From Bacillota bacterium (lineage in GTDB: Bacteria; Bacillota; Clostridia; Acetivibrionales; DSM-1351): a stretch of DNA of 64,000 nt. The notes under the pieces were generated by a model. The model saw only the letters and a list, made by a program, of their open reading frames with translations. It was not told where the DNA came from and did no database searches. The position numbers and the translations under genes are program-made. Positions 49,428 through 58,988 of the stretch are shown here, in pieces; the first letter of the stretch is position 1, and each line of letters begins with the position of its first letter. The DNA lies in assembly GCA_023390335.1 (NCBI GenBank), contig JAEWCZ010000053.1, positions 186,001 through 250,000 of the forward strand. The letters run 5' to 3'.

Positions 49428-50117
49428 CTGATTAACCTCGATAGATTATTTGGAACTACTGATCAAATCAGTTTATAAAAAAGGGGAACATTTGCATTTT
49501 TTAAAAATGCACTCAATTTCTGCATTCGCTTTAGTTAATAAAGATAATGCATCTGCAGGAAAGGAAGAATCTTCTTTATTTAGGCGATACTTATGCCTGA
49601 TAAATATCATAAAATATAAGTTTTTAGCAGCCTCTAATTGAACATTGGTAATATTACATATGCAAAATAGCAACCAAGAAGAAATGTTAGGATTGATGAA
49701 AGTAGTTAAAAAAGTTATCACAAATATTCGATCTTGCTGATTGGAAAAACAATAGAAGGAGTCGATAGTAGGCAATTGGTATAATTTTTGCACATTTGTA
49801 TAATAATTGGTAGCGTGTATTTTCGGTATAGAAAGAGTGTAATCAGGAATGAAATGTACATATTCTCTTGCCCCAACACAGACTGCAAGATTACAATAAC
49901 TTTATTGAAAAATCTGCTGACGCTTCATACATAGAACAACTTTTATCACAACTTCCCGATTCAGTCCTTTTATGGATAAATGCATATGGCAGAAATTTAT
50001 TATTTGAGCAAGATAAGTTTTTTTTACAGTTACTATTTCTCTTACTTTTTGTTTCAGAGGATGAGTTATATTAAATATGAATAATGAAAGATATAGCATT
50101 TCAGAAAGAGGTGCTAT
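49428..50117. other. apparently non-coding stretch in element B
   Basis: Short open frames here (for example 49450-49641 and 49868-50074, plus strand) have no ribosome sites or recognisable content. A TATAAT-like box near 49790-49805 could serve the recombinase. I see nothing else. Confidence 0.4.
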
Positions 50118-51243
50118 ATGACAGGAAGCTTACAAAAAAAGAAAAATGTTTGGTTTGCGGTGATTAATACTTATGACAATGAAGGTAAAAGAAAACCAAA
50201 GTGGATTAGTACAAAACAAAAAAAGAAGCCAGAAGCTCAAAAGGTATTGACAGAAATATTGAGTAAGATGGATAAGAACACTTATATCGACCCTGTGAAA
50301 ACGCTCTTTTCCGACTTTATGCTTGATTGGCTTGATAATATCATTAAAAGCCATATTGAGCAGACTACATGGGAAGGGTATACCACTAATATAAGGGTTC
50401 ACATTGAACCGTATTTCAAGGTAAAAAGGCTCAAATTAAGTGAGATAACTCCAATGGATTTACAGCAGTATTTCAATAAAAAGCTAAATAAAGGATTGTC
50501 AGCGTGCTATCTGAAAAAACATCATGCCAATATTAAGAAAGCTCTGGATTATGCAACAAAACTTGGTTTGATAAATAGCAATCCTATTCAGCATGTTACA
50601 ATGCCCAAAGATTAAAAAGCATACAGCAAATTATTACACAGTTGAACAATTGGAGCAATTATTAACAGTAACTAAAGATTCTAACATCGAATCTGCTGTA
50701 TTTCTTACAACACACTATGGCTTTAGACGTGGAGAGGTTTTAGGTCTGAGGTGGAGTGATATTAACTTCAATGAAGGTACACTGGAGGTGTGCAATACTA
50801 GGACGAGGGTTGCAAAGGATATTGAAAAGATACCGAAGTCTGAGAGCAGTATTAGAACGTTACCTTTGATTCCAAGAGTAACTGAATACTTAAAGGCATT
50901 GAAAGAACAACAGCAAGAAGATAAGAATTCTTTTGGAAATTGCTAGAATGATAATGACTATGTATGCAGATATGCAGACGGTACACCAGTAAATGTAAAC
51001 ACTATTAACCATGTATTTAAACGTACTTTAGAAGAAAATAAAATGCCCCATATTAGATTCCATGATTTAAGACATAGTACGGCAAGCTTTTTAATTAAAA
51101 ACGGTTTAAGCCTTAAAGAAATTCAAATATGGTTAGGTCATAGTGACATTTCAATTACTGCTAATATCTATACTCATGTAGATTCAGAAATGAAAAAGAA
51201 TACTGCAAGTAAAATCAATGAAATATTTTCAACTGCATCATAG
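50118..51243 (+). pseudogene. tyrosine recombinase of element B, broken
   Basis: Three pieces of one Tn916/phage-type integrase. Frame 1 (50118-50615) has the arm-binding N-terminus (MTGSLQKKKNVWFAVINTYD) and core-binding domain. After one extra base near 50605 the second frame (IKKHTANYYTVEQLEQLL, catalytic Arg in GFRRGEVLGLRW) runs to an in-frame TAG at 50944-50946. It then continues to HDLRHSTASF (HxxR), WLGHSD and nucleophile Tyr in NIYTHVD, ending at 51243. All catalytic residues remain, but the frameshift and stop should prevent a full product. It ends about 95 bp before the tRNA-Ser attachment repeat. Confidence 0.88.
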
Positions 51244-51306
51244 GATTTGTTATAAATAAACCCAGTATTAGAAGAATGTTAGAAAACTGCCTATAAACGC
51301 AAAAGT

Positions 51307-51333
51307 GGCTTTCAGAATGAAATTCTGAAAGCC
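51307..51333 (-). terminator. terminator of the tRNA-Ser gene
   Basis: GGCTTTCAGAAT / ATTCTGAAAGCC perfect 12-bp stem with a 3-base loop. On the minus strand it is followed by ACTTTTG, just after the tRNA 3' end. Confidence 0.75.
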
Positions 51334-51338
51334 CTTGC

Positions 51339-51398
51339 TTTGGCGGAGAGAGTGGGATTCGAACCCACGGTGAGTTTTACCCCACACACGATTTCCAG
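51339..51398 (-). repeat. attachment-site repeat 3, inside the intact tRNA-Ser gene
   Basis: The 60-bp segment shared with 36711-36770 and 44074-44133. It runs from the anticodon loop through the encoded CCA end. Here it is joined to the proper tRNA 5' half. Confidence 0.92.
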
Positions 51399-51431
51399 TC
51401 GTGCGCCTTAGACCAGCTCAGCCATCTCTCC
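51341..51431 (-). tRNA. tRNA-Ser(GGA)
   Basis: A 91-nt gene on the minus strand. The acceptor stem GGAGAGA pairs with TCTCTCC, with discriminator G and encoded CCA. The D arm is GCTGAGCTGGTCTAAGGC, the anticodon stem/loop CACGA-CTGGAAA-TCGTG has anticodon GGA, the long class-II variable arm is TGTGGGGTAAAACTCACC, and the T arm is GTGGGTTCGAATCCCAC. The long variable arm and the anticodon make it serine. Its 3' half is the integration site of the island to its left. Confidence 0.97.
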
Positions 51432-51468
51432 ATAAAAATATTCAGTTCAGCTTTTAAGCTGCCTTATT

Positions 51469-51497
51469 ATTTTACAATAGGTCATGCTCAATGTCAA
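51469..51497 (-). promoter_or_regulatory. promoter of the tRNA-Ser gene
   Basis: On the minus strand TTGACA (51497-51492), 17-bp spacer, TAAAAT (51474-51469). Confidence 0.8.
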
Positions 51498-51543
51498 CAA
51501 AAAAGTACACCGTATTACTTGTAATATGTTAACAGTATTTTTC

Positions 51544-51573
51544 AAAAAAAATGGACTTGCTATTAACAAGTCC
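51544..51573 (-). terminator. terminator after the HD-GYP gene
   Basis: On the minus strand GGACTTG-TTAATAG-CAAGTCC is followed by ATTTTTTTT. Confidence 0.8.
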
Positions 51574-51617
51574 TAAGGAGTATGTATAGATATTTTTAAT
51601 TATCTGCAAATATAAAA

Positions 51618-52904
51618 TTACAAGGCATGAAGATTAGGTTCTTCATCAAACTCTGGAAAGATTTCATTACAGCTTTTGAAAACAATTTCCTGAGAGGTAC
51701 GTCTTAGCTCATTTATTTCCTCAATATTTTGGTTTAAGCAATACTTTACATCATAATCAAGAGAAATTACTTCATTAATAATCTTAACCGTGTCTTTAAG
51801 GGACATGGCACGTCTGTAAGGTCTTTCTTCAGTAAGAGCTGTAAACATGTCACTTACTGCCAATATTCTGGAACCCAGGTCAAGACTTCTTGTATCCAGA
51901 CCAAAGGGATAACCCATACCATCAAGCTTTTCATGGTGGAAAGCAGCCCAATCACGTACTTTTCCCAAACCGGGAATTGAATCCAGTATCCGGTATGTAT
52001 GATATGTATGTGCTTTCATAAGACTGAATTCATAATGGTCTAAGGGCCCGGGTTTTTCTAAAATACTCTCCGGGATACATAGTTTTCCTAAATCATGCAT
52101 CAAACCTGCAGAATGCATCAATCTGCTGTCGCAGGCAGAAAACCCCAGCTTGGAGGCCAAGGCACTTGCACTTGCCGCTACACCTATGGAGTGGGTCGCT
52201 GTAAATTTACTTCTAAAATCTATAATTCTGTGCGCGATATTTGCGTATTGGATTAAAAACTCACTATTAATATAAACCTTGTATGGTGACATTATTTTGC
52301 GTATCAGATCCTCGAGATAAGTTTCGGTAATATCAAACCAAAAATAAGGTTTTGAAGCTAGATTCTCAAACGCATCGACTGCCATGGGCATAAACATTGT
52401 CCCTTTACCTTTGAGGATCATTTTACTTATATATTTTTTCTGCTGCAAGATTTCCTGGTTAGGGTTTATCAGTATATCAATTCTGTCTGCCAAATGGAGG
52501 ATATGACTGAAATCTGGTATCTTGCAGGATTGAAACCGCTTATGAGATATTTCATTCCAAAAAACATGGTGATATTTTATGATGTTGGCAGCAGACCTTA
52601 ATTCCACTGCGTCACGAAGAATAAACCAACCTTTATATCCATGGGAGTGTCTGTCGGAATTGGAATTACCAAATTCAAATTCAAATATGGAACTCCTTTC
52701 AAACAAATTAACTGCGCCGCAATCATGAAGTAATCCGGCCAGTACTAAATCCTTTATCTCATTTTCTGAATAACCCATTTCTTTAGCGATACAATAAGAG
52801 ATGTATGCAACTCTCTTGTGATGATTTGAAATATTTGGGTTTATCAAATCTATAGCACTCGATAGGGCTATAACAATATCTATAATCGGTATGTATTGAT
52901 CCAT
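51618..52904 (-). CDS. tandem HD / HD-GYP domain protein (cyclic-di-GMP phosphodiesterase-like)
   Basis: A 428-residue soluble protein with two HD-type domains. The N-terminal half has HHKRVAYISYCIA and LLHDCGAVNL (an HD variant). The C-terminal half is HD-GYP, with HSIGVAASASALA, MHDLGKLCIP, HHEKLDGMGYPFG and SDMFTALTEERPYR. HD-GYP enzymes hydrolyse cyclic di-GMP (or related dinucleotides). The key HD, GYP and downstream metal residues are kept. No receiver or membrane domain is fused. Single gene, with a GATAAAAA-type weak ribosome site. Confidence 0.88.
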   Translation of the reverse strand: MDQYIPIIDIVIALSSAIDLINPNISNHHKRVAYISYCIAKEMGYSENEIKDLVLAGLLHDCGAVNLFERSSIFEFEFGNSNSDRHSHGYKGWFILRDAVELRSAANIIKYHHVFWNEISHKRFQSCKIPDFSHILHLADRIDILINPNQEILQQKKYISKMILKGKGTMFMPMAVDAFENLASKPYFWFDITETYLEDLIRKIMSPYKVYINSEFLIQYANIAHRIIDFRSKFTATHSIGVAASASALASKLGFSACDSRLMHSAGLMHDLGKLCIPESILEKPGPLDHYEFSLMKAHTYHTYRILDSIPGLGKVRDWAAFHHEKLDGMGYPFGLDTRSLDLGSRILAVSDMFTALTEERPYRRAMSLKDTVKIINEVISLDYDVKYCLNQNIEEINELRRTSQEIVFKSCNEIFPEFDEEPNLHAL

Positions 52905-53112
52905 TTTTTATACCTCAAAATATGTAGAAAAATGACACAATTTGCCGTTCTGATTATATATTACTACAAAATATGACAAAAGAAAACAAAAAAATCTACA
53001 ATTTTGAAAATATTTCTTTAGGAGGCAATAATTAAATTATATTTAGTTAATAATTCAAGTAAAATATAGTATAATTTTTATAACAATAAAAACTTATATG
53101 AAAGGTGAAATT

Positions 53113-53826
53113 ATGCTTACAATAAGTAATTTATCAAAAACTTATAAGGGCGGTAAAAAGGCAGTAGACAATTTGACATTGGAAATTCAAAAAGGTGATA
53201 TATATGGCTTTATAGGACACAATGGTGCAGGAAAAACAACTACTATTAAATGTGTTACCGGCATTCTTGAATTCTCTGATGGAGATATTCGCATAGGAGG
53301 TAAATCCATAAAAACAGACCCCCTTGAATGTAAAAGAATGATTGCGTATATACCTGATAATCCTGATCTTTATGAAAACATGACAGGGATTCAATATCTC
53401 AACTTTATTGCTGATGTTTTCTTAATTTCAGCAAAAGACAGAGAAAAATCTATTAAAGAGTACGCAGATATGCTGGAACTTACAGAGAGTCTGGGCGATT
53501 TAATATCATCCTATTCCCATGGTATGAAACAAAAGCTTGCCATTATTTCGGCACTGGTTCATAACCCAAGTCTGTATATAATGGATGAACCTTTTGTTGG
53601 ACTTGACCCAAAAGCAGCACATACTCTGAAAGAGATAATGAAAGAAAAGTGCAGACAGGGTAGTGCCATATTCTTTTCAACCCATGTACTAGAGGTTGCG
53701 GAGAAACTTTGCAACAAAATAGCTATTATAAAGGACGGTAAGCTCATTACCAGCGGTGAAACCGACATAGTAAGAGGAAACAGCTCACTTGAGCAATTAT
53801 TTTTGGAGTTGATTGATAATGAATAG
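53113..53826 (+). CDS. ABC transporter ATP-binding protein
   Basis: A 237-residue ATPase: Walker A GHNGAGKTT, Q-loop segment, signature YSHGMKQKL, Walker B LYIMDEPFVGLDP and H-switch FSTHVLEVAEKL. It belongs to the ABC-2 exporter class (similar to YhaQ/EcsA-type ATPases). ATG 53113 chosen because AAAGGTG is 5 bp upstream. ATG 53098 would place the site inside the gene. Overlaps the permease gene by 8 bp. A TATAAT box lies upstream near 53070. Confidence 0.88.
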   Translation: MLTISNLSKTYKGGKKAVDNLTLEIQKGDIYGFIGHNGAGKTTTIKCVTGILEFSDGDIRIGGKSIKTDPLECKRMIAYIPDNPDLYENMTGIQYLNFIADVFLISAKDREKSIKEYADMLELTESLGDLISSYSHGMKQKLAIISALVHNPSLYIMDEPFVGLDPKAAHTLKEIMKEKCRQGSAIFFSTHVLEVAEKLCNKIAIIKDGKLITSGETDIVRGNSSLEQLFLELIDNE

Positions 53827-55417
53827 TATATTTCTTTTAATTAAAGCAAACATAATTAATTCCTGGGGAATAAACAAGGCACTAAAATCAAAATCCACTT
53901 CGGATAAGGTAAAGACTGCATTGCTGGGCTTACTTATTGTATACGCTTTTAGTATGCTGGCCTTCACTATGTTTATGTTATACTTTCCCCTTGGTAAGAT
54001 TCTTAAAGAATTAAATTCACTGGAGCTGCTTATAGGAAGCTCTATTTTGTCTACTACTCTATTCTCACTTTTTATGAGTATATACAAAATACCGGGATAT
54101 CTGTTTTCTTTCAGGGATTTTGATTTACTGATGTCCCTGCCTGTAAAACCTTCGGCAGTTCTGGCAAGTAAGATGATTTTTGTTTATCTTTCGAACCTTG
54201 CCATAAGTGTACTTGCTGGAATTCCCTCTCTGGTCATTTACGGAATAAACACTCGTGCAGGGGTTATGTACTATCTTTTTGTTGCGGTGGCAACCTTGTT
54301 TGTACCCCTTATTCCAATATCCATAGGTGCCGTTTTAGCTTATATACTTGGACGTATATCCTCGAAGTTCAGATCAACTAATGTTTTAATGCTAATTGGT
54401 ACCTTTGTAATTATTATTGCATTTATGGTTGTGCCCAATATGATTTCCGGGATTAATCAGCAGCAGGTTCAGAGTGCTATTCCGGCAATAACTGGTGTGA
54501 CAAAGGTTCTTTTCTGGACGAACCTGTATATCAGGGCTTTAAGCAACACAAATATCTTGTACCTTGCAGCATTTATTTTGGTGAGTGCAGTAGTTTTCGG
54601 TGCATTCCTTTTCATATTCTCAAGAGGGTTTAAAACTATTAATTCCAGAATGTACGAAAGATACAAGGCATCTAACTACAAGGTTACAACGCTAAAAGCT
54701 TCAGGGGTTATGAAAGCGCTATATATGAAAGAATTGAGATTCTATCTATCTTCGTATATATATGTAACCAATACCGCAGTGGGCGTAATAATGATGTTTA
54801 TTTTTTCCTTGGCAGTTGCAGTATTTGGTAAGGATAAGGTTTCGGTGATGTTAGAACTCCCAATGGCAGGTTCATATATAACGCCGGTAGTTGCTCTGGT
54901 ATTTGCATTTTGTATAAGTTTTACCTTTGTAACAGCGGCATCAATCTCTCTTGAAGGAAAAAGCCTTTGGATTATCAAATCTCTTCCTTTAAAAATAGAG
55001 AATATACTTTGGAGTAAAATACTCCTGAATATGACGCTGACTATTCCGGCAGTTATTATAAATGTGGTGATTGTGGCAATTGCCTTCAAAATGAGTGCTG
55101 AAACGGTAATAGTCCTGTTTTTGCTCTCGTTGCTATTGTGTATAGTTTCTCCCGTTATCGGTATTCTGGTAAACCTATACTTCCCAAAACTAGAATGGAC
55201 CACACAGGTTTCGGTAGTAAAGCAAAGTGCGAGTATTTTCGTAGCTATGATTACCAGCGTTATAATCATGGGAGTTCCGGCTGTACTGTTTATCCTTATA
55301 AAGCCTTCCAACACTAACCTGTTTATGGAACTGGTTTGTGTTGCTTTGGCTATATTGGCATATATACTTATAAAAGCGCTAAATACAATAGGAGTTAGAA
55401 AGTTTAAGGAATTATAA
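53819..55417 (+). CDS. large ABC-2-type permease
   Basis: A 532-residue polytopic membrane protein with about 12 helices, the partner of the overlapping ATPase gene. The N-terminal half (LGLLIVYAFSMLAFTMFMLYFP; SFRDFDLLMSLPVKPSAVLASKM) and C-terminal half (ISLEGKSLWIIKSLPLKIENILWSKILLN) match clostridial putative ABC exporter permeases. The substrate is unknown. ATG 53819 overlaps the ATPase stop, so they are translationally coupled. No terminator directly after the gene apart from the palindrome at 55485-55623. Confidence 0.82.
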   Translation: MNSIFLLIKANIINSWGINKALKSKSTSDKVKTALLGLLIVYAFSMLAFTMFMLYFPLGKILKELNSLELLIGSSILSTTLFSLFMSIYKIPGYLFSFRDFDLLMSLPVKPSAVLASKMIFVYLSNLAISVLAGIPSLVIYGINTRAGVMYYLFVAVATLFVPLIPISIGAVLAYILGRISSKFRSTNVLMLIGTFVIIIAFMVVPNMISGINQQQVQSAIPAITGVTKVLFWTNLYIRALSNTNILYLAAFILVSAVVFGAFLFIFSRGFKTINSRMYERYKASNYKVTTLKASGVMKALYMKELRFYLSSYIYVTNTAVGVIMMFIFSLAVAVFGKDKVSVMLELPMAGSYITPVVALVFAFCISFTFVTAASISLEGKSLWIIKSLPLKIENILWSKILLNMTLTIPAVIINVVIVAIAFKMSAETVIVLFLLSLLLCIVSPVIGILVNLYFPKLEWTTQVSVVKQSASIFVAMITSVIIMGVPAVLFILIKPSNTNLFMELVCVALAILAYILIKALNTIGVRKFKEL

Positions 55418-55484
55418 GGAAATGTTAATTCATTGAGCATAACCATCTTAAGGATAAGTTAAGGCAATTAAGAGGAGAGGCCAA

Positions 55485-55623
55485 AGGGGCTGTTTCAAAA
55501 CTGAATTTATCTTTTCTAGCCGTACGTGAGTATAAATTGTATCTTGGAAGCAATCATTGATACAATTTTATACGGGAGTACAGCTGTTAAAACAAAAAAA
55601 CTTTCTGTTTTGCAACAGCCCCT
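55485..55623. mobile_element. MITE-like 139-bp palindromic element
   Basis: GGGGCTGTTTCAAAAC (55486-55501) and GTTTTGCAACAGCCCC (55607-55622) are terminal inverted repeats with one mismatch. The interior is itself an imperfect palindrome (GTACGTGAGTATAAATTGTATC against GATACAATTTTATACGGGAGTAC). No coding capacity. GGGGCTGTTNCAAAAC-like ends are found on clostridial insertion sequences, so a non-autonomous element is likely. Its right end supplies the stop codon region of the convergent yesN-like gene. It could double as a terminator. Confidence 0.6.
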
Positions 55624-57226
55624 ACGCCTTTTGGAGCTTATATTCGGCAAAGGATATACCTACAACTTTTTTAAAGCACTTTACAAAGTAGTTGGGGTCA
55701 GGGATTCCTATCATTTGTGCCAATTGATAGGCCTTGCAGTCCTGTTCTCTAAGTATTGATTTGGCATTATCTATCCGTACTTTTGTAAGGTATTCTGAGA
55801 ACGTAATTCCGGTGCCTTTTTTGAATATACGGCTTAAATAGCTTGAATTAATATAAAATTTATCTGCAACTACCTTTAGAGTAAGGTTGTTGTCACTATA
55901 GTTTTCATCTATATATTTTTTAATTTCATCCACAATAGACTTGCTTTTACTGTTCAAAGTTTCAGTAATAAGATTGGCAGCTATTTCAATAACTCCCAGG
56001 ATAGTATTTTCCAAATCTGAATACTTTTCCATTTTGAATATGTCCAACAGAAAATCACCTGATAGAGAAAGGGTTCCAGCATAAGGAATTTTCAATTCAG
56101 AAAGGAGCTCCTTTATATAATTGCACATGTTTATTGAAAATATCTTTACTGCATCCAGATTGTTTATATTTTCACGGGTATAATTGTATAGCACCTTTTT
56201 GGTAATCTCCAAAGCCTGTTCTGTTGCTCCTGATTTTATTGCAAGTTTCATATTATCAGTTAGCAAGTTGCGGTCAAACCCCGTATCGATTTCAAATTCA
56301 CTCATTTGGGAGTCGGCATAAATTATTTCTTCTCCTGTAATATAACACAGGTTTAATGCATTCAATGCTTGACGGTAGGATTTGTACATATTGTCAAGGG
56401 AATGCACCTCCAGGCCTATACCACAGGATACAGAGGATGAAAAGTGCTCCCTGAAATAAAGAGCCACATGTTCAGAAATACCGCTTAATGAAATTGACTT
56501 GTCATTATTCAGCAATACAATATTACTTTGAATATCTGTAAAAACATAGGCATGGATATTTTTGAAATAAAAATCCTTAATATAGCTGCAACAGTTTTCC
56601 AGAAGCATCTGCCTCTCAAGATTGTTAAATTTGTTTATTTCCATTCCTATATTAATTAATGAAATCTGATACAAATCGTAATCAGTATCAAAATTTATAT
56701 TCATCATTTCCAGTTCACCGGCTTGAAAGGTTAAATTTCTGTTTAAAATAAGGTCATTAAGAACTTTGTTCTGGAAAATCATTATATTACTCTGCATATA
56801 CTGGTGAGACATCTCCAACTTCCCAAGACGTTCTCTTGTCGCTCGTATGCTGTTGCCAACCTTTGAAAGAATTTCGTAAATAGTATCCTTGTTAATCGGT
56901 TTCAGTATAAAATCGGACACACCTATGGAAACGGCATTCTGTGCATAAGAAAACTCATCGTGTGCCGTGAGAATAATGATAGATATATCCGGATGTGTCT
57001 CCTTGATTTTTTTACTCAGGGTTAATCCGTCCATATACGGCATCTGTATATCAGTGATTACAATATCGGGGTTCAACTCATCCAGCATGTCAAGAGCTTC
57101 AAGCCCGCTGGTGGCATCTCCCACAGCCTCCATCCTCAGCCCTTTCCAGTCAATGGATAATTTTAAAAGATCCCTTGTGTTGCTTTCATCATCTACTATC
57201 AGAACATTCAAAGGTTTATCAGTCAT
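55622..57226 (-). CDS. YesN-type response regulator (receiver plus AraC HTH)
   Basis: A 534-residue regulator. Receiver domain 1-125 with VDDE, phospho-acceptor Asp in PDIVITDIQMPYMDG and K in ILKPIN. A long middle region (130-420) follows, then a C-terminal AraC-type HTH (430-534: LKVVADKFYINSSYLSRIFKKGTGITFSEYLTKVRID and IPDPNYFVKCFKKVVGISFAEYK). Together with the overlapping kinase gene it forms the YesM/YesN class that controls sugar ABC transporters. Its targets are presumably the divergent binding protein and permease genes. Confidence 0.92.
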   Translation of the reverse strand: MTDKPLNVLIVDDESNTRDLLKLSIDWKGLRMEAVGDATSGLEALDMLDELNPDIVITDIQMPYMDGLTLSKKIKETHPDISIIILTAHDEFSYAQNAVSIGVSDFILKPINKDTIYEILSKVGNSIRATRERLGKLEMSHQYMQSNIMIFQNKVLNDLILNRNLTFQAGELEMMNINFDTDYDLYQISLINIGMEINKFNNLERQMLLENCCSYIKDFYFKNIHAYVFTDIQSNIVLLNNDKSISLSGISEHVALYFREHFSSSVSCGIGLEVHSLDNMYKSYRQALNALNLCYITGEEIIYADSQMSEFEIDTGFDRNLLTDNMKLAIKSGATEQALEITKKVLYNYTRENINNLDAVKIFSINMCNYIKELLSELKIPYAGTLSLSGDFLLDIFKMEKYSDLENTILGVIEIAANLITETLNSKSKSIVDEIKKYIDENYSDNNLTLKVVADKFYINSSYLSRIFKKGTGITFSEYLTKVRIDNAKSILREQDCKAYQLAQMIGIPDPNYFVKCFKKVVGISFAEYKLQKA

Positions 57227-58988
57227 CTTTATCCCCCTCTAACGGAATTTTCAGTGTTATTTTAGTACCTGAATACTTGCTGCTTTCTACCAAATATATA
57301 TCATTAGTGCCATAATGTATCTTTAGTCGCTGTATCGTGCCTCTAAGTCCAAAACTGGCTTGATTTCCTGCAAGATTTTCATCTGATATACTTTTAATTT
57401 CCTGCTCATCCATTCCAATACCGTCATCTTCAACGGACAATATAAGACAATCACCCTTAATATGTGCTGAGGTTTTAATAAAACCGGGTTCACCGCTGGG
57501 CCTGATACCGTGATATATACTGTTTTCTACTAAGGGCTGAAGAATATTCTTGAGTATTTTAATTTGGTTTGTATCCGGGTCTATATCGTACTTGGCGCTA
57601 ATCATCTCACCATAACGTAGCTTTTGGAGCAACAGATAGTTTTGTATCTGACGTACTTCGTTCTCTAAGCTTATAACTTCCGAACCTTTGCTGAGGCTGA
57701 TTCTGCAAAAGCTACCCAGTGCATTTACTGCTTCATATACAGTTTTATTGTTGCCGGATAATGCCAAGTAGGCAATATTATCAAGAGTATTGTATAAAAA
57801 GTGGGGTTTTATTTGTTCATTTAAAACATCCAGCTCGAATTTACGCTTTTTCTTTTCTTCGTCTAAAAGCTTTATTATTAGATTGTTTATTTCCATAATC
57901 ATAAGATTGTAATTGTTTTTAAGTTCACCTATTTCATCGTTCCCCGTGTTATAGCTTACTCGCTTGAAAACCCCATTTGCGACACCTTGCATTGAATTTA
58001 TAAGCTTCTTGATAGGTGAGGTTATCAGGCTTGCAGTGAAAAGTGAAGCGACTATAAATAAAAAGATAGTAATTCCTATAAACAGCACATACAGTACATT
58101 CAAGGTACGAATTGCAGGTGACTTAGAGGAAAGACTTGTGCAGCTTATTATTTTCCAGCCTGTATCCGGCATATCAGATTTGAATACAAGTAATCTTTTG
58201 TTGTTGATGGTTATTATATCCTCGTCACCGGATATTCTTGCAAGATACGGGTTATACGTCTCGTAGGCACCATCATTTTTAATAACGGGATTATTATCTG
58301 CATCAAGAATTATAAAGGAAGATCCTCCGTTTGCACTGGTTTCATTGACAACATCCGCTATGTTGTCTTGCGAAATGTTCAATACTATAACTCCAATGGG
58401 CTTAAGGCTGTCAAGGTCGTTCAAAACTCTCATAACGGACACAAGATTTTTGCCTGAATATGTTCTAAGGGTATCCTGTGCATTTATAGCTATTTTATAG
58501 CCTCCGTTGAGATTGACAAGCTCATCAAACCAGGGTGCATCTTTTACATCCTCCACGCTTGAACTTGTAAGGAATTTATTGGTTCGCAGCACCGAACCAT
58601 GTAAATCGTAAAGGTAAATTGAATCAATATTCGTAAAGGTTATGTGAATATTGAACATAACCTCGTTGGCACTTTTAGACAAACTACGAGACGGATTATC
58701 TGACTTAAGATATGACCGTATAAGAGAATTGGTAGTCATCATTTTGGAAACATTATTTGCATTAGCAATCATAGTGTCTATATTTGTACGTATAAGCTCA
58801 GTTGTCTCATGTGAGCGCTGACGAACCTGACTTAAAGTTTCGGTTTTTATTACATTGACATAAATAACGGCACTAATTATTACATAAAAAAGCATAAATA
58901 CCATGAAAATAACAAGCATTTTGCTTCTTATAGAGGTATTTAAAAACATAGTCTTTGCTGTTTCCATAAAATGCTTAAAAGATTTCAT
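57219..58988 (-). CDS. YesM-type sensor histidine kinase
   Basis: A 589-residue membrane kinase. TM1 about 20-42, a Cache-like extracellular sensor (45-290), TM2 about 295-318, HAMP (320-375), His_kinase motif with H in NEQIKPHFLYNTLDNIAYLAL (about 393-413), and HATPase with LQPLVENSIYHGI, VEDDGIGMDEQEI and GLRGTIQRL. The HAMP-His_kinase-HATPase order with two TMs is the YesM/LytS-like class. It overlaps the regulator gene by 8 bp. Divergent from the sugar-binding protein. Confidence 0.92.
   Translation of the reverse strand: MKSFKHFMETAKTMFLNTSIRSKMLVIFMVFMLFYVIISAVIYVNVIKTETLSQVRQRSHETTELIRTNIDTMIANANNVSKMMTTNSLIRSYLKSDNPSRSLSKSANEVMFNIHITFTNIDSIYLYDLHGSVLRTNKFLTSSSVEDVKDAPWFDELVNLNGGYKIAINAQDTLRTYSGKNLVSVMRVLNDLDSLKPIGVIVLNISQDNIADVVNETSANGGSSFIILDADNNPVIKNDGAYETYNPYLARISGDEDIITINNKRLLVFKSDMPDTGWKIISCTSLSSKSPAIRTLNVLYVLFIGITIFLFIVASLFTASLITSPIKKLINSMQGVANGVFKRVSYNTGNDEIGELKNNYNLMIMEINNLIIKLLDEEKKKRKFELDVLNEQIKPHFLYNTLDNIAYLALSGNNKTVYEAVNALGSFCRISLSKGSEVISLENEVRQIQNYLLLQKLRYGEMISAKYDIDPDTNQIKILKNILQPLVENSIYHGIRPSGEPGFIKTSAHIKGDCLILSVEDDGIGMDEQEIKSISDENLAGNQASFGLRGTIQRLKIHYGTNDIYLVESSKYSGTKITLKIPLEGDKDD

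Larger units (their letters stand above)
44074..51338. mobile_element. integrated element B, about 7.27 kb, next to the intact tRNA
   Basis: Bounded by the repeat at 44074 and the intact tRNA-Ser copy at 51339. Left part: methylase, specificity subunit and convergent nuclease. Middle: IS1182 remnant, a frameshifted membrane protein gene and a zinc-ribbon gene. Right end: a broken tyrosine recombinase close to the tRNA. Several lesions indicate an old, immobile insertion. Its recombinase is a different lineage from that of element A, although it used the same site. Confidence 0.82.

Noticed and set aside
49450..50074. Small plus-strand frames of 63 and 68 codons
   Set aside because: No ribosome sites, no recognisable content, and the sequence looks like decayed element DNA.
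54742..55446. 234-codon minus-strand frame inside the ABC permease gene
   Set aside because: Antisense of membrane-helix codons, with low-complexity Ile/Thr composition.
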